DNA from: an uncultured Oscillospiraceae bacterium
GTDB lineage: Bacteria; Bacillota; Clostridia; Oscillospirales; Ruminococcaceae
Assembly (NCBI GenBank): GCA_900546885.1
Contig: UREN01000009.1
Coordinates: forward strand, 1-47,211
Direction of reading: 5' to 3'
Length of the DNA stretch: 47,211 nt
Positions 16,907 through 26,444 of this stretch are shown piece by piece. The first letter of the stretch is position 1, and the number at the start of each line of letters is the position of its first letter. The position numbers and the translations under genes are program-made. Below the pieces are notes generated by a model, which was not told the DNA's origin, ran no database searches, and saw nothing but the letters and a program-made list of their open reading frames with translations.

Positions 16907-17275
16907 TTACTTCTTCTTATTGGCGACGGTGCGCTTCGGGCCCTTGCGGGTACGCGCATTCGTTTTGGAACGCTGGCCACGCACGGGCAGGCCCTTGCGG
17001 TGGCGCACGCCGCGGTAGCACTGGATTTCAACAAGACGCTTGATATCCAGAGCCGTGTTGCGGCGCAGATCGCCTTCCACGACAAAGTTCTTGTCGATGT
17101 AGTCACGGATCAGCGCCTCTTCGTCCTTGGTCAAGTCCTTCACACGGGTATCGGGGTTGATGTTCGTAGCGGCGAGGATCTGGTCCGCGGCGCTGCGGCC
17201 AATCCCGTAGATGTAGGTCAGGCCAATTTCAACTCGCTTTTCTTTGGGCAAGTCAACTCCGGCAATACGTGCCAT
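16907..17275 (-). CDS. rpsM: 30S ribosomal protein S13
   Basis: 122 aa from [18 protein letters not shown]; the longer open frame lacks a ribosome binding site, and AGGAGGTG lies before this ATG. Conserved [14 protein letters not shown] and C-terminal [15 protein letters not shown] are seen. S13 contacts the tRNA anticodon stem at the head of the 30S subunit. Confidence 0.97.
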   Translation of the reverse strand: MARIAGVDLPKEKRVEIGLTYIYGIGRSAADQILAATNINPDTRVKDLTKDEEALIRDYIDKNFVVEGDLRRNTALDIKRLVEIQCYRGVRHRKGLPVRGQRSKTNARTRKGPKRTVANKKK

Positions 17276-17353
17276 ATGAGCACCTCCTGATTGATGTCTC
17301 CCTATCAAGTTCTACACGGCGGCGGGAGCCCCCTGCCGTGCCTGCCGGGCCGC

Positions 17354-17467
17354 TTAGCCCTGGCGCTGTTTATGCTTCGGGTTCTGGCAAATAACCATCA
17401 CGCGGCCTTTGCGCTTGATGACCTTGCACTTTTCACAAATGGGTTTCACGGAAGGTTTCACTTTCAT
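17354..17467 (-). CDS. rpmJ: 50S ribosomal protein L36 (zinc form)
   Basis: 37 aa, [19 protein letters not shown] to [10 protein letters not shown]. Cys11, Cys14, Cys27 and His32 form the zinc ribbon of the C-plus form. It is too short for usual length cut-offs but lies exactly in its normal place between infA and rpsM. ATG is preceded by AAGGAGGTACC. A GC-rich hairpin (CACGGC/GCCGTG) lies in the 78-nt gap to rpsM. Confidence 0.97.
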   Translation of the reverse strand: MKVKPSVKPICEKCKVIKRKGRVMVICQNPKHKQRQG

Positions 17468-17488
17468 AATCGGTACCTCCTTACAAGC

Positions 17489-17707
17489 TTACTTCGAGCG
17501 CCATGTGATGCGCCCCTTTGTCAGATCGTAAGGGCTCATCTCCAGCGTGACCTTATCGCCGGGCAAAATGCGGATGAAATTCATGCGCAGCTTGCCGGAG
17601 ATATGTGCCAGCAACTGATGCCCGCCCTGGATCTCCACGCGGAACATGGCGTTCGGCATTGCCTCGACAACAGTGCCTTCCACTTCGATGACATCTTCTT
17701 TGGACAA
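17489..17707 (-). CDS. infA: Translation initiation factor IF-1, 72 aa
   Basis: OB-fold factor: [20 protein letters not shown], then [24 protein letters not shown]. The start is set at TTG (17707) before [10 protein letters not shown], because the usual protein is 72 aa and AAGGAGG lies 11 bases before it; an in-frame ATG further upstream (17755) has no SD and would add 16 foreign residues. Binds the 30S A site during initiation. It lies between map and rpmJ as in most Firmicutes. Confidence 0.93.
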   Translation of the reverse strand: MSKEDVIEVEGTVVEAMPNAMFRVEIQGGHQLLAHISGKLRMNFIRILPGDKVTLEMSPYDLTKGRITWRSK

Positions 17708-17764
17708 AGCTTTCACAGCCTCCTTCAGTGTTGGCGCAAAGCGCCGCGTTTGCATTGGCCCGGC

Positions 17765-18514
17765 TCACGCTTGCGTGAGGATGACCGGGCCTTTCGGCGT
17801 AATGGCGATGGTGTGCTCGAAATGGGCCGAGAGCTTGCCGTCTGCGGTTTTGATGGTCCAGCCATCGGGCTGTTCCTTCACCACATGGGTGCCCTCGTTC
17901 ACCATCGGTTCGATGGCAATTACCATTCCGGCCACAAGGCGCGGCCCGTGGCCCGCTGTGCCGAAGTTCGGCACCTCGGGGTCCTCGTGCAGCTTACGGC
18001 CCACGCCGTGCCCCACAAAAGTGCGCACGACGGAAAGGCCGTTCGCCTCCACATACTGCTGGACAGCAGCACCAATGTCACCCACCCGGTTTCCCGGTTG
18101 TGCAGCCGCGATGCCCCTTGCGAGGGCTTCTTTTGTGACATCCATGATGTGCTGTGCATTTCCGGCAACCGCGCCACACGCGAACGTGGCGGCGTTGTCG
18201 CCGTTCCAGCCGCCGATGGCGGCGCCTGTGTCGACGCTGACGATATCGCCTTCCTTCAGCACGATGTGCTTAGAGGGCAGGCCGTGAATCACAGTGTCAT
18301 TCACCGAGATGCACGCCGAACCCGGAAAGCCGTACAGCCCCTTGAAGTTGGGCTTCGCGCCGCGCTGGACGATATAGTCATACACGATCTTGTCGATCTG
18401 GGCCGTGCTAACGCCCGGGCGCACAGCCTCGCCGGCAGCCCGAAGGGCACCGGCCGAGATCTCGCACGCCAGGCGCATGGCCTCGATCTCTTTTGCCGTT
18501 TTTATCTGGATCAC
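17765..18514 (-). CDS. map: Type I methionine aminopeptidase, 249 aa
   Basis: Removes the N-terminal Met from nascent proteins using a dinuclear metal site. Metal ligands and their blocks are VDTGAAIGGWNGDNAATFACG (Asp), FVGHGVGRKLHEDPEVP (His) and VIAIEPMV (Glu), with the C-terminal FEHTIAITPKGPVILT. The start is GTG at 18514, three bases after the adk stop, with GGGGGT upstream. Standard secY-adk-map-infA order. Confidence 0.96.
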   Translation of the reverse strand: MIQIKTAKEIEAMRLACEISAGALRAAGEAVRPGVSTAQIDKIVYDYIVQRGAKPNFKGLYGFPGSACISVNDTVIHGLPSKHIVLKEGDIVSVDTGAAIGGWNGDNAATFACGAVAGNAQHIMDVTKEALARGIAAAQPGNRVGDIGAAVQQYVEANGLSVVRTFVGHGVGRKLHEDPEVPNFGTAGHGPRLVAGMVIAIEPMVNEGTHVVKEQPDGWTIKTADGKLSAHFEHTIAITPKGPVILTQA

Positions 18515-18517
18515 GGC

Positions 18518-19150
18518 TTATACCCCCAGCTTCTCGAACAGGAGTTTTGTGGTATCTTCCACATCTTCCTGCCCTTCCACCACCACAAGCTTGCCGCGCT
18601 GGCGGTAAAAATCCACCAGCGGCTCGGTGAGCTCGTGGTAAACGTTCAAACGCTCCAGAATGGTGGCGGGCTCGTCGTCCTTGCGGACAATCAGCGGGCC
18701 CGTGCAGCGGTCGCACACATCGGGCTGCTTGCTGGGTTTGTAGATAGTGTGGTAGCTTGCGCCGCAGGCAGAACATACGCGGCGGCCAGACAGGCGTTTG
18801 ATGATGGTGTCGTCGGCCACTTCCAGGTCTACAACCTTATCAATCTCCACGCCCATCTCTTCCAAAGCCTCGGCCTGCGCCACTGTGCGGGGCACACCGT
18901 CAAGGATGAAGCCGCCGGCGCAATCTGGCTGCGCAAGACGCTCTTTGATGATGCTGATGATCACGTCATCGGGGACGAGCGCGCCAGACTCGATGAAGGC
19001 TTTCGCCTTCAGGCCCATCTCCGTTTCGTTCTTCATCGCTTCACGAAGGATATTGCCCGTGCTGATGGCGGGGATATTCAGCTTGTCGCAGATAATTTCC
19101 GCCTGCGTGCCTTTGCCCGCGCCGGGCGCGCCCAAAAGGATCAATTTCAT
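18518..19150 (-). CDS. adk: Adenylate kinase, zinc-binding long-lid form, 210 aa
   Basis: ATP + AMP to 2 ADP. P-loop GAPGAGKGTQ (residues 7-16), AMP site with TGNILREAM, lid with Cys126, Cys129, Cys146 and Cys149, which makes it the zinc-lid type of Gram-positive bacteria. 39 nt after secY, and 3 nt before map. Cytoplasmic energy-balance enzyme. Confidence 0.97.
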   Translation of the reverse strand: MKLILLGAPGAGKGTQAEIICDKLNIPAISTGNILREAMKNETEMGLKAKAFIESGALVPDDVIISIIKERLAQPDCAGGFILDGVPRTVAQAEALEEMGVEIDKVVDLEVADDTIIKRLSGRRVCSACGASYHTIYKPSKQPDVCDRCTGPLIVRKDDEPATILERLNVYHELTEPLVDFYRQRGKLVVVEGQEDVEDTTKLLFEKLGV

Positions 19151-19189
19151 TGCCTAGTCCCCCTAACGTGATCAAAATATTGGCAGGGC

Positions 19190-20497
19190 TTACTCCAGGA
19201 AGCCCTTGTGGTGACGCATGAGCATATAGCTCTCGAGGCTGCGCGACGTATCCAGCGCCACGCCCACCACAATCAGCAGGCTGGTGCCGCCCAGCGCGAT
19301 GTCCATGCCGGTGATAGCCGTAAGGGCAATGGGGAAGATGGCCACAATGCCCAGGAACATGGCGCCAATGAACGTAATTTTGCCCAGCACCTTGGTGATG
19401 AAATCGCTGGTGGGCTTGCCCGGGCGGTAGCCCGGAATTGTGCCGCTGTTGTTGCGCAGGTTGTTGGCAATCTCAACGGGGTTATACTGAATTGCCACAT
19501 AGAAGTAGTTGAACGCGATGATGAGCACAAAATAGATGACGGCATAGGCCCAGCTCGAGGGGCTGAACGCCCCCAGAATCGCACTCCACACCGGATGCAC
19601 AGATGCATTGTAAAGGTTGGGGAAGAACTGTGCAATGGTGGTGGGGATCATGGCCAGCGTAGAGGCAAAAATGATGGGCATTACGCCGCTCATATTCACC
19701 TTGATGGGAATGTGGCTGTTCTGGCCGCCGTACATTTTACGGCCCACCACGCGCTTGGCATACTGCACCGGAATGCGGCGCTCGGCTGCGTTCAAAATCA
19801 CAATGAGCACCAAAACCACCAGCGCAAGCACCAAAATCAGAGGCATAAAGATGAAGTACTTGCTCTCGCCATCCATGGCAAGGCCGAAGTAATACCTCAC
19901 ACTGGTGAACAGGCTGCTCCAGCTGGAGATAATGCCGGCAAAAATCAGAATTGAAATGCCGTTGCCGATGCCCTTCACGTCGATCTGCTCGCCCATCCAC
20001 TGGACAAACATGGAACCGGCGGTAAAGGCAAAAATCATTACCACAGCGCTGAACACCGCAGAGGCACCCTCTGTGTACACCAGCACGCCCCAGTTGCGAA
20101 GCAGGAAGTAGTAGGCAATGGACAATGCCAGCGCAATGCCGGCGCCCACATAGCGCGTGATGCGCTGCAGCTTCTTGCGGCCGTCCTCCCCTTCTTTGGA
20201 AAGACGCTCCAGCGCGGGGATGACCACCGTCAGCAGCTGAATGATGATAGAGCTGTTGATATACGGCGAGACACCCAGCGCAAACAGCATGGCGCGGCTG
20301 AACGCGCCGCCGCTGAGCATGTTGATATAACCAATCAGGTTGCCGGAGCTGGAGGCCACCGTCTGAAGCAGCGCCGTGTTCACGAACGGAACCGGAATGG
20401 CGCAGCCCAGGCGGAAGACGACCAAAACCATCAGCGTAAACAGGATGCGCTTGCGAAGGTCTTCGATCTTCCACGCGTTTTTGAACGTATCAAACAC
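19190..20497 (-). CDS. secY: Protein translocase subunit SecY, 435 aa
   Basis: Ten membrane segments; forms the SecYEG channel. Recognised by MFDTFKNAWKIEDLRKRILFTL at the start of the protein, the plug-region block MLSGGAFSRAMLFALGVSPYI (truncated here), YFLLRNWGVL and the C-terminal HHKGFLE. It begins 2 nt after the L15 stop, so translation is coupled. Length is normal. Confidence 0.97.
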   Translation of the reverse strand: MFDTFKNAWKIEDLRKRILFTLMVLVVFRLGCAIPVPFVNTALLQTVASSSGNLIGYINMLSGGAFSRAMLFALGVSPYINSSIIIQLLTVVIPALERLSKEGEDGRKKLQRITRYVGAGIALALSIAYYFLLRNWGVLVYTEGASAVFSAVVMIFAFTAGSMFVQWMGEQIDVKGIGNGISILIFAGIISSWSSLFTSVRYYFGLAMDGESKYFIFMPLILVLALVVLVLIVILNAAERRIPVQYAKRVVGRKMYGGQNSHIPIKVNMSGVMPIIFASTLAMIPTTIAQFFPNLYNASVHPVWSAILGAFSPSSWAYAVIYFVLIIAFNYFYVAIQYNPVEIANNLRNNSGTIPGYRPGKPTSDFITKVLGKITFIGAMFLGIVAIFPIALTAITGMDIALGGTSLLIVVGVALDTSRSLESYMLMRHHKGFLE

Positions 20498-20499
20498 GG

Positions 20500-20937
20500 T
20501 CAGATCACCTCTGCCTTCCCGCCTGCTTTCTCGATTTTCTCCTTCGCGGAGGCGGAGTAGGCGTTGAGCTTCACGGTGAGCTCTTTGGTAAGCGTGCCGT
20601 TGCCCAGCACCTTCACACCGTCAAGCGTTTTGCGGATAATGCCCTTTTCCAGCAGAGCCTTGGCGTCTACGACGCTGCCAGCCTCAAACTTTTCAAGGTC
20701 ACTCACCTTCACGATAGCATATTCCGTTGCGAAAATATTGTTGAAACCACGCTTGGGCAGGCGGCGCTGCAGCGGCATCTGGCCGCCTTCGAAACCGGCT
20801 TTCTTCACGCCGGAACGTGCCTTCTGGCCCTTGTGGCCGTAACCCGCCGTCTTGCCGTTGCCAGAGCCGTGGCCGCGGCCTTTGCGCTTGGCAGCTTTCG
20901 TGGCACCCTGGGCAGGTTTCAGTTCGTGTAGCATCAT
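20500..20937 (-). CDS. rplO: 50S ribosomal protein L15
   Basis: 145 aa from [18 protein letters not shown]. Glycine/lysine-rich [19 protein letters not shown] and the [19 protein letters not shown] block are diagnostic. ATG at 20937 is chosen because AGGAGGTG lies 8 bases upstream; a TTG two codons earlier is only 4 bases from it. Located between rpmD and secY as usual. Confidence 0.97.
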   Translation of the reverse strand: MMLHELKPAQGATKAAKRKGRGHGSGNGKTAGYGHKGQKARSGVKKAGFEGGQMPLQRRLPKRGFNNIFATEYAIVKVSDLEKFEAGSVVDAKALLEKGIIRKTLDGVKVLGNGTLTKELTVKLNAYSASAKEKIEKAGGKAEVI

Positions 20938-20958
20938 TGTCAATGCACCTCCTTGCTG

Positions 20959-21396
20959 TTACGCTTTGGTGACGTTCACCATATGAGAGATCTTGCTGAT
21001 CTTGCCCTTTGTCGCCGCGTTGTCGGGCTGCACGGTTTTGTCGCCCACGCGCTTCAGGCCCAGGCTTTTTGCCGTGGCGATCTGGCAATCAGAACGGCCG
21101 ATAAGGCTTTTCACCAGCGTGATGGCAAGGCCTTCGGCAGCCTTTGCTTTGGCGGTTGCCTTTTTGGCGCTGGGCGCAGCCTTCTCGGCGGCCGGCGCCT
21201 CTTTCTTTTCAGCAGCAGCCTTGGGGGCCGCCTTCTTAGCAGGCGCCTTCTTCTCGGCGCCCTCTTTTTTGGCCGCCGGCTTCTTGGCCGCGGGCTTTTT
21301 TTCTGCGGCGGGTTTCGCGGCAGTTTTCTTTGCGGCCGGCTTCTTGGCGGGGGCCTTTTCCTCAGCCGCAGCCGTCACTTTCACTTCTTCAGCCAT
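20959..21396 (-). CDS. rpmD: 50S ribosomal protein L30 with a long Ala/Lys/Pro-rich N-terminal extension, 145 aa
   Basis: Residues 90-145 are a complete L30 (LAITLVKSLIGR to SHMVNVTKA), which on its own is the usual ~57-60 aa protein. Residues 1-88 are a low-complexity tail of Ala, Lys, Pro and Glu with repeated KKPAAKK-type units, resembling the tails of histone H1-like proteins. An ATG with GGAGG upstream sets the start, and there is no internal start codon with an SD at the L30 boundary, so the extension should be translated. The tail would lie on the 50S surface or be free to bind rRNA; that is inference. Neighbours rpsE and rplO are in normal order. Confidence 0.93.
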   Translation of the reverse strand: MAEEVKVTAAAEEKAPAKKPAAKKTAAKPAAEKKPAAKKPAAKKEGAEKKAPAKKAAPKAAAEKKEAPAAEKAAPSAKKATAKAKAAEGLAITLVKSLIGRSDCQIATAKSLGLKRVGDKTVQPDNAATKGKISKISHMVNVTKA

Positions 21397-21410
21397 GGTT
21401 CACTGCCTCC

Positions 21411-21911
21411 TTAACCCAAAATTTCCTGCACGGTTTTGCCGCGCTTGGCAGCCACCTGCTCGGCGCTCATCAGGCTGAGCAGGCCGTTCATGGTGGCGGT
21501 CACCACGTTGCAGGGGTTATTGGTGCGCTGGCACTTGGTGCGGATATCCTTGATGCCTGCCACTTCCAGCACGGCGCGCACAGCGCCGCCGGCAATTACG
21601 CCGGTGCCTTCGGGGGCCGGGCGCATCAGCACCTGCCCGGCGCCGAATTTGCCCACCACTGCATGAGGAATGGTGGTGCCATTCAAAGCAATTTTGTGCA
21701 GGTTCTTCTTGGCGTCTTCCAGGCCCTTGCGGATGGCCTCAGGCACCTCGGCGGCCTTGCCCAGGCCAAAGCCAACAGTGCCGTTGCCGTCGCCTACAAC
21801 GACAAGCGCAGAGAACTTCATCACGCGGCCGCCCTTCACGGTTTTGGATACACGGTTGATGGCAACAACCTTTTCCTGCAGCTCCATGGTGGATGCGTCG
21901 ATCTTTTCCAT
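21411..21911 (-). CDS. rpsE: 30S ribosomal protein S5
   Basis: 166 aa. Double-stranded RNA-binding part ([20 protein letters not shown]) and the [21 protein letters not shown] block, followed by the C-terminal fold with [14 protein letters not shown]5 contributes to decoding fidelity and mRNA unwinding. It lies 14 nt before rpmD and 11 nt after rplR. Confidence 0.97.
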   Translation of the reverse strand: MEKIDASTMELQEKVVAINRVSKTVKGGRVMKFSALVVVGDGNGTVGFGLGKAAEVPEAIRKGLEDAKKNLHKIALNGTTIPHAVVGKFGAGQVLMRPAPEGTGVIAGGAVRAVLEVAGIKDIRTKCQRTNNPCNVVTATMNGLLSLMSAEQVAAKRGKTVQEILG

Positions 21912-21922
21912 TTGTATCCTCC

Positions 21923-22282
21923 TTACAGCTCGAGGCCGCCCTCACGGGCGCCTTCCGCCAAAGCTTTCACGCGGCCGTGATACACAAAGCCGCCGCGGTC
22001 GTACACCGCTTTGGTGATGCCTTTCTCGGCTGCCTTTTTGGCGATCATGTTGCCAACCTTCTTTGCAGCCTCGATGTTGCCGCCAAAGCCTTCAAAATCC
22101 TTGTCCATGCTGGACGCGCTGGCCAGCGTAACGCCGGCCACGTCATCGATGAGCTGGGCGTAGATATGTTTGGAGGAGCGGAACACATCCAGACGCGGGC
22201 ACGCTGCCGTGCCGGAGATTTTGCCGCGGACGCGGCGGTGTCTGCGCAGGCGCGCGACATTCTTATCCGGTTTATTGACCAT
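21923..22282 (-). CDS. rplR: 50S ribosomal protein L18
   Basis: 119 aa. [15 protein letters not shown] and the C-terminal [23 protein letters not shown] are diagnostic. Binds 5S rRNA with L5 and L25/CTC. The N-terminus [14 protein letters not shown] is basic as expected. Spacing to the flanking genes is under 20 nt. Confidence 0.97.
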   Translation of the reverse strand: MVNKPDKNVARLRRHRRVRGKISGTAACPRLDVFRSSKHIYAQLIDDVAGVTLASASSMDKDFEGFGGNIEAAKKVGNMIAKKAAEKGITKAVYDRGGFVYHGRVKALAEGAREGGLEL

Positions 22283-22300
22283 GTCTCTTCACTCCTTCTC

Positions 22301-22846
22301 TTATTTTGCGCCCTTGCCGGCCTTGCCCTCTTTATGAGCGACATACTCGCCCACATAGCGGATGCCTTTGCCCTTGTAGGGTTCGGGCGGGCGCTTCTCG
22401 CGCACTTCCGCGGCAAACTGGCCGACGCGCTGTTTGTCGATGCCGTTGATAACGATTTTGAGAGGATCGGGAACTTCAATGGTGATACCGTCCGTTTCCG
22501 GAACGACAACCGGGTGCGAATAGCCCAGGTTCATCACAAGGTCCTTGCCCTGCTTCGAAGCGCGGTAGCCCACGCCCTGGATCTCAAGCTCTTTCTTGTA
22601 GCCGTTGGTGACGCCCTCCACCATGTTGCTGATGAGTGTGCGCGTCAGGCCATGCAGGCTGCGGGCTTCTTTCTCGTCATTGGGGCGGGTCACGACTACT
22701 TCACCATTCTCCACCTTCGCAGTGATGATGGGATTGATGTGGGAATTCAGCGTGCCCTTGGGGCCCTTCACGGTGACGTTGCTGCCATCAATCTTCACTT
22801 CAACGCCCGCCGGGATGACGATGGGTTTTCTTCCAATTCTCGACAT
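22301..22846 (-). CDS. rplF: 50S ribosomal protein L6
   Basis: 181 aa with the two similar L6 repeats; MSRIGRKPIVIPAGVEV at the start and the RKRPPEPYKGKGIRY-like block (residues EKRPPEPYKGKGIRYVGE) near the end are diagnostic. Contacts the sarcin-ricin region of 23S rRNA. ATG has AAAGGGG upstream. Confidence 0.97.
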   Translation of the reverse strand: MSRIGRKPIVIPAGVEVKIDGSNVTVKGPKGTLNSHINPIITAKVENGEVVVTRPNDEKEARSLHGLTRTLISNMVEGVTNGYKKELEIQGVGYRASKQGKDLVMNLGYSHPVVVPETDGITIEVPDPLKIVINGIDKQRVGQFAAEVREKRPPEPYKGKGIRYVGEYVAHKEGKAGKGAK

Positions 22847-22862
22847 TGTCTATGCCCCTTTC

Positions 22863-23261
22863 TTACCACACAAAGGCGAGGACTTCGCCGCCCACGTTTG
22901 CTTTGCGTGCGGCCTTGTCTGTCATGACGCCCTTCGAAGTGGAGATGATTGCCGTGCCAAGGCCCTTCATGACCTTGGGCATGTTTTCGCAGTTGGCATA
23001 AATGCGAAGACCCGGCTTCGAGATGCGGCGAAGGCCCGAGATGACGGGCGCGCCGGTTTCGGTGTATTTCAGGGTGATGCGAATCACGCCCTGCTTGTCA
23101 TCGTCGATGACCTGAACACCCTTCACATAGCCTTCTTCCAAAAGAATGTTAGCGATGGCCTTTTTCAAATTGGAAGCGGGAACGTCTACCGAAGGGTGTT
23201 TGGCAGTGCTGGCGTTGCGGATGCGGGTCAGCAAATCCGCGATAGGATCAGTAATTTGCAT
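22863..23261 (-). CDS. rpsH: 30S ribosomal protein S8
   Basis: 132 aa. [18 protein letters not shown] and the C-terminal GGEVLAFVW motif are diagnostic; the central [11 protein letters not shown] block is present. S8 organises the central domain of 16S rRNA and in E. coli represses the spc operon. Whether it does so here is not visible. Start has AGGAGG SD. Confidence 0.97.
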   Translation of the reverse strand: MQITDPIADLLTRIRNASTAKHPSVDVPASNLKKAIANILLEEGYVKGVQVIDDDKQGVIRITLKYTETGAPVISGLRRISKPGLRIYANCENMPKVMKGLGTAIISTSKGVMTDKAARKANVGGEVLAFVW

Positions 23262-23317
23262 GTGCCACTAACCTCCTAGTGTTGTTCAGTTGTGCTTTCG
23301 GTTTGCCGGCGGGCTGT

Positions 23318-23503
23318 TTACCAGCTGGCTTTCTTCACGCCGGGAATTTCGCCCTTATAGGCCAGCTCGCGGAAGCAGATACGGCACACGCCGTACTTGC
23401 GCAGATAGGCGTGGGGGCGGCCGCAGATTTTGCAGCGGTTGTAAGCACGGGTGCTGAACTTCGGCGCCATCTGCTGTTTCACTTTCATGCTTGTCTTAGC
23501 CAA
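23318..23503 (-). CDS. rpsN: 30S ribosomal protein S14, zinc type (type Z)
   Basis: 61 aa, short zinc form with Cys24, Cys27, Cys40 and Cys43 ([20 protein letters not shown]). C-terminal [11 protein letters not shown] is standard. It is the primary S14 of Gram-positives and sits between rplE and rpsH. ATG lies 16 nt after rplE. Confidence 0.97.
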   Translation of the reverse strand: MAKTSMKVKQQMAPKFSTRAYNRCKICGRPHAYLRKYGVCRICFRELAYKGEIPGVKKASW

Positions 23504-23519
23504 ATCTCATGCCCTCCCT

Positions 23520-24059
23520 TTAGTTCGCAAACGGAGCGCCCAAAAGCGTCAGCAGCTCTTTGGCCTCTTCGTCGGTCTTCGCGGTGGTGACAAAGCAGAC
23601 ATCCATGCCGCGCACGGCGTCAATTTTGTCGTAGTCGATTTCCGGGAAAATCAGCTGCTCTTTCACGCCGCAGGAATAGTTGCCGCGGCCGTCGAAGGAG
23701 TTGCCGTTGATGCCGCGGAAATCGCGCACGCGGGGCAGGGCCACGCTGAAGAAGCGATCGACAAATTCATACATGCGCTCGCCGCGCAGCGTCACTTTGG
23801 CGCCGATGGGCATGCCTTCGCGCAGCTTGAAGTTTGCAACGCTCTTCTTGGCACGGCACACCACGGCCTTCTGGCCGGTGATTTTTGCAAGGTCGGAAAG
23901 GATGGCGTCCATAACCTTGGGGTTGTCGCGCGCTTCGCCGCAGCCCACGTTGATGACCACTTTATCCAGCTTGGGAATCTGCATCACGCTTTTGTAGCTG
24001 AATTTCTTCATCAGAGCGGGAGCGACGTCTTTGACATAAGCGTCTTTTAATCTTGCCAT
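23520..24059 (-). CDS. rplE: 50S ribosomal protein L5
   Basis: 179 aa. [21 protein letters not shown] and [21 protein letters not shown] are typical. L5 binds 5S rRNA and contacts P-site tRNA. Gene lies 21 nt after rplX; start ATG has GGGAGGG upstream. Confidence 0.97.
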   Translation of the reverse strand: MARLKDAYVKDVAPALMKKFSYKSVMQIPKLDKVVINVGCGEARDNPKVMDAILSDLAKITGQKAVVCRAKKSVANFKLREGMPIGAKVTLRGERMYEFVDRFFSVALPRVRDFRGINGNSFDGRGNYSCGVKEQLIFPEIDYDKIDAVRGMDVCFVTTAKTDEEAKELLTLLGAPFAN

Positions 24060-24080
24060 TGTCCTGTGCCCTCCCCTTTC

Positions 24081-24401
24081 TTAAAATTCCGCGCCGCATT
24101 TTTTGCAGACGCGCACTTTTTTACCGTCTTTTTCGGTGTGGCCCACACGCGTGGCCTTGCCGCATTTCGGGCAGACGGGCATCACCTTGGACGCATACAG
24201 CGCGCCCTCGGCCTTCACGATGCCGCCCTGCTCGCCCTGGCGGCGGGGTTTGACGTGTTTGGTGACCATATTACGGCCTTCCACGATGACTTTGCCCTCT
24301 TTCGGGCTCACCTGCAACACCTTGCCGGAGTTGCCGCGGTCTTTCCCGCTGATGATCATCACGGTGTCGCCGGTTTTCACATGAACTTTTTCCACTGTCA
24401 A
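24081..24401 (-). CDS. rplX: 50S ribosomal protein L24 with zinc-ribbon-like C-terminus
   Basis: 106 aa. The KOW part is [21 protein letters not shown]-terminal Cys77, Cys80, Cys99 and Cys102 (CPKC and CKKC) give a probable zinc ribbon, which is a clade variant of L24. L24 is an early assembly protein near the tunnel exit. Starts 10 nt after rplN. Confidence 0.96.
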   Translation of the reverse strand: MTVEKVHVKTGDTVMIISGKDRGNSGKVLQVSPKEGKVIVEGRNMVTKHVKPRRQGEQGGIVKAEGALYASKVMPVCPKCGKATRVGHTEKDGKKVRVCKKCGAEF

Positions 24402-24410
24402 AAAACCTCC

Positions 24411-24779
24411 TTACAGCGACTCCGGAGCAAGGCTGACGATCTTCAGGTAGCCAGCGTCACGCAGCTCGCGCGCCACCGGCCCAAAGATACGGGTGCCCCT
24501 CGGGTTTTTGTCCTCGCGGATGATAACAGCCGCGTTTTCGTCGAAGCGGATATAGGAACCGTCTTCGCGGCGCAGGCCCTGTTTGCTGCGAACCACCACA
24601 GCCTTGACCACATCGCCCTTTTTCACGGTGCCGTTCGGCGTTGCTTTCTTGACCGAAGCCACGATCACATCGCCGATGCCGGCGTATCTCTTACGCGAGC
24701 CGCCCAGCACACGGATGCACATAATTTCTTTCGCACCGGTGTTGTCGGCCACTTTGAGATAGCTTTGCATCTGTACCAT
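24411..24779 (-). CDS. rplN: 50S ribosomal protein L14
   Basis: 122 aa, [20 protein letters not shown], then [21 protein letters not shown] and the [11 protein letters not shown] block. It is near-universal in sequence. It sits at the 30S/50S interface. Gene order rpsQ-rplN-rplX is standard; AAAGGAG precedes the start. Confidence 0.98.
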   Translation of the reverse strand: MVQMQSYLKVADNTGAKEIMCIRVLGGSRKRYAGIGDVIVASVKKATPNGTVKKGDVVKAVVVRSKQGLRREDGSYIRFDENAAVIIREDKNPRGTRIFGPVARELRDAGYLKIVSLAPESL

Positions 24780-24806
24780 AAGACAGAATCTCCTTTCAAA
24801 GCTGCG

Positions 24807-25061
24807 TTATTTCGCTTTCTCAACGATTTTGACCAGTCTCCAGCGCTTGTCGCGGCTCAAAGGACGGGTCTCCATGATCATGACGCGGTCGCCCACGCCG
24901 CACTCGTTGTTCTCATCGTGAACTTTGAACTTCACCGTGCGCTTCATGATCTTTTTGTAGAGAGGGTGCTGCACGCTGTCCATTACGGACACCACGGCCG
25001 TTTTGTCCATTTTATCGGACACGACCACACCCACACGGGTCTTTCTCAGATTGCGTTCCAT
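24807..25061 (-). CDS. rpsQ: 30S ribosomal protein S17
   Basis: 84 aa OB-fold. [21 protein letters not shown] and [21 protein letters not shown] are diagnostic. Binds the 5' domain of 16S rRNA early in assembly. Start ATG has GGAGGG upstream. Confidence 0.97.
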   Translation of the reverse strand: MERNLRKTRVGVVVSDKMDKTAVVSVMDSVQHPLYKKIMKRTVKFKVHDENNECGVGDRVMIMETRPLSRDKRWRLVKIVEKAK

Positions 25062-25080
25062 GGTTTTCCTCCCTCTCTAT

Positions 25081-25287
25081 TTATTCAGCGTCCTTGAGCT
25101 CATTGGCGCGCAAAACGGTGTTCACGCGGGCAATGTCTCGTTTGACGGTTTCGATGCGGCCGGGGTTATCCAGCTGGTTGATGGCGTGCTGGAAGCGAAG
25201 GTTGAACAGCTCTTCTTTCAGCTCGGCCAGCTTCTTGGTCAGTTCTGCGTTGCTCATTTCGCGCAGTTCGGCTGCTTTCATGCTCAT
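25081..25287 (-). CDS. rpmC: 50S ribosomal protein L29
   Basis: 68 aa of mostly helix: [21 protein letters not shown], then [20 protein letters not shown]. Its ATG overlaps the rplP stop as ATGA with GAGGAGG four bases upstream; a second ATG two codons on (25281) is equally usual for the family. L29 lies at the tunnel exit and is a docking site for targeting factors. Confidence 0.96.
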   Translation of the reverse strand: MSMKAAELREMSNAELTKKLAELKEELFNLRFQHAINQLDNPGRIETVKRDIARVNTVLRANELKDAE

Positions 25288-25700
25288 TCAACCTCCTCAC
25301 GTTTGACGAATTTGCATTTCACCGGCAGCTTGTGGGCGGCAAGGCGCAGGGCCTCACGCGCGGTCTCTTCGCTGACGTCGGCAATTTCGAACAGCACACG
25401 GCCGGGCTTTACCACGGCCACCCAGTATTCGGGGCTGCCTTTACCGGAACCCATGCGCGTCTCGGCCGGTTTCTCGGTGACGGGCTTATCCGGGAAGATT
25501 TTGATCCACACCTTGCCGCCGCGCTTGATATAACGCGTCATGGCGACACGGGCGGCCTCGATCTGGTTCGAGGTGATCCAGGAGGGCTCCAGGGCAACGA
25601 TGCCATACTGGCCCTGAGAAACGGTATTGCCACGCATGGCCTTACCTTTCATGCGGCCGCGCTGGACGCGGCGGTATTTCACGCGTTTGGGCAGTAACAT
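25284..25700 (-). CDS. rplP: 50S ribosomal protein L16
   Basis: 138 aa from [19 protein letters not shown]; the open frame runs further upstream but the family start is here. [23 protein letters not shown] (split) and [14 protein letters not shown] match L16. Its ATG shares a base with the rpsC stop (TAATG). L16 helps form the A-site tRNA elbow contact. Confidence 0.97.
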   Translation of the reverse strand: MLLPKRVKYRRVQRGRMKGKAMRGNTVSQGQYGIVALEPSWITSNQIEAARVAMTRYIKRGGKVWIKIFPDKPVTEKPAETRMGSGKGSPEYWVAVVKPGRVLFEIADVSEETAREALRLAAHKLPVKCKFVKREEVE

Positions 25701-26431
25701 TATTTGTTGCCTCCTTCTCTGCGGGTTCTGGGCGCGCGGCGCTCGCGGCGCTCGAAACGGGGTTCGGGCTCCACGGGCTTGGCACCCTTGAGAACTTCGC
25801 CCTTGTAGATCCACACCTTCACGCCAATCTTGCCGTAGGTGGTATCTGCCTCGGCAAAGCCATAGTCGATGTCGGCGCGCAGCGTCTGCAGGGGAATCGT
25901 GCCCTCGTGATAGCTCTCGCTGCGGGCAATATCGGCGCCGGCCAAACGGCCGCCCACCTGAGCCTTGATGCCCTTGGCGCCCATGCGCATTGCACGGCCC
26001 ATGCAGAGCTTCATGGCGCGGCGGAACGCGATGCGGCGCTCGAGCTGAGAAGCAATGTTCTCGGCCACCAGCTGGGCGTTCACATCGGGGTTGCGCACCT
26101 CAACGATGTTCAGGTAAATATCCTTGCCGTACTGTTTGGTCAGCTGCGCCTGCAGCTTTTCCTTTTCAGCGCCGCCCTTGCCAATTACCATGCCCGGCTT
26201 CGAGCAGTGAACGGTGACGCGCACACGGGGTTTGCCCGTCTGGCTGTCGAACGTGCGCTCAATCTCAATTTTGGGAACGCCGGCATTGTAAAGCTGCTTT
26301 TTCAGCTGCTTGCGCAGCTTGTAATCTTCCACGAGGGTATCGCCGAAATCGCGCTTAGAGGTGAACCAGCGGCTGTCCCAATCTTTGATGACACCCACGC
26401 GAAGACCGTGGGGATTGACTTTCTGACCCAT
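25700..26431 (-). CDS. rpsC: 30S ribosomal protein S3
   Basis: 243 aa. [22 protein letters not shown] domain with [16 protein letters not shown] and the C-terminal [12 protein letters not shown] are diagnostic. The last 25 residues are a basic Arg-rich tail, usual in this clade. S3 lines the mRNA entry with S4 and S5 and has helicase activity. Overlaps rplP by one base. Confidence 0.98.
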   Translation of the reverse strand: MGQKVNPHGLRVGVIKDWDSRWFTSKRDFGDTLVEDYKLRKQLKKQLYNAGVPKIEIERTFDSQTGKPRVRVTVHCSKPGMVIGKGGAEKEKLQAQLTKQYGKDIYLNIVEVRNPDVNAQLVAENIASQLERRIAFRRAMKLCMGRAMRMGAKGIKAQVGGRLAGADIARSESYHEGTIPLQTLRADIDYGFAEADTTYGKIGVKVWIYKGEVLKGAKPVEPEPRFERRERRAPRTRREGGNK

Positions 26432-26444
26432 ACTGCTTACCTCC

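Noticed and set aside
17291..19171. 626-codon open frame on the plus strand
   Set aside because: Antisense to rpmJ, infA, map and adk; composition is that of a shadow frame.
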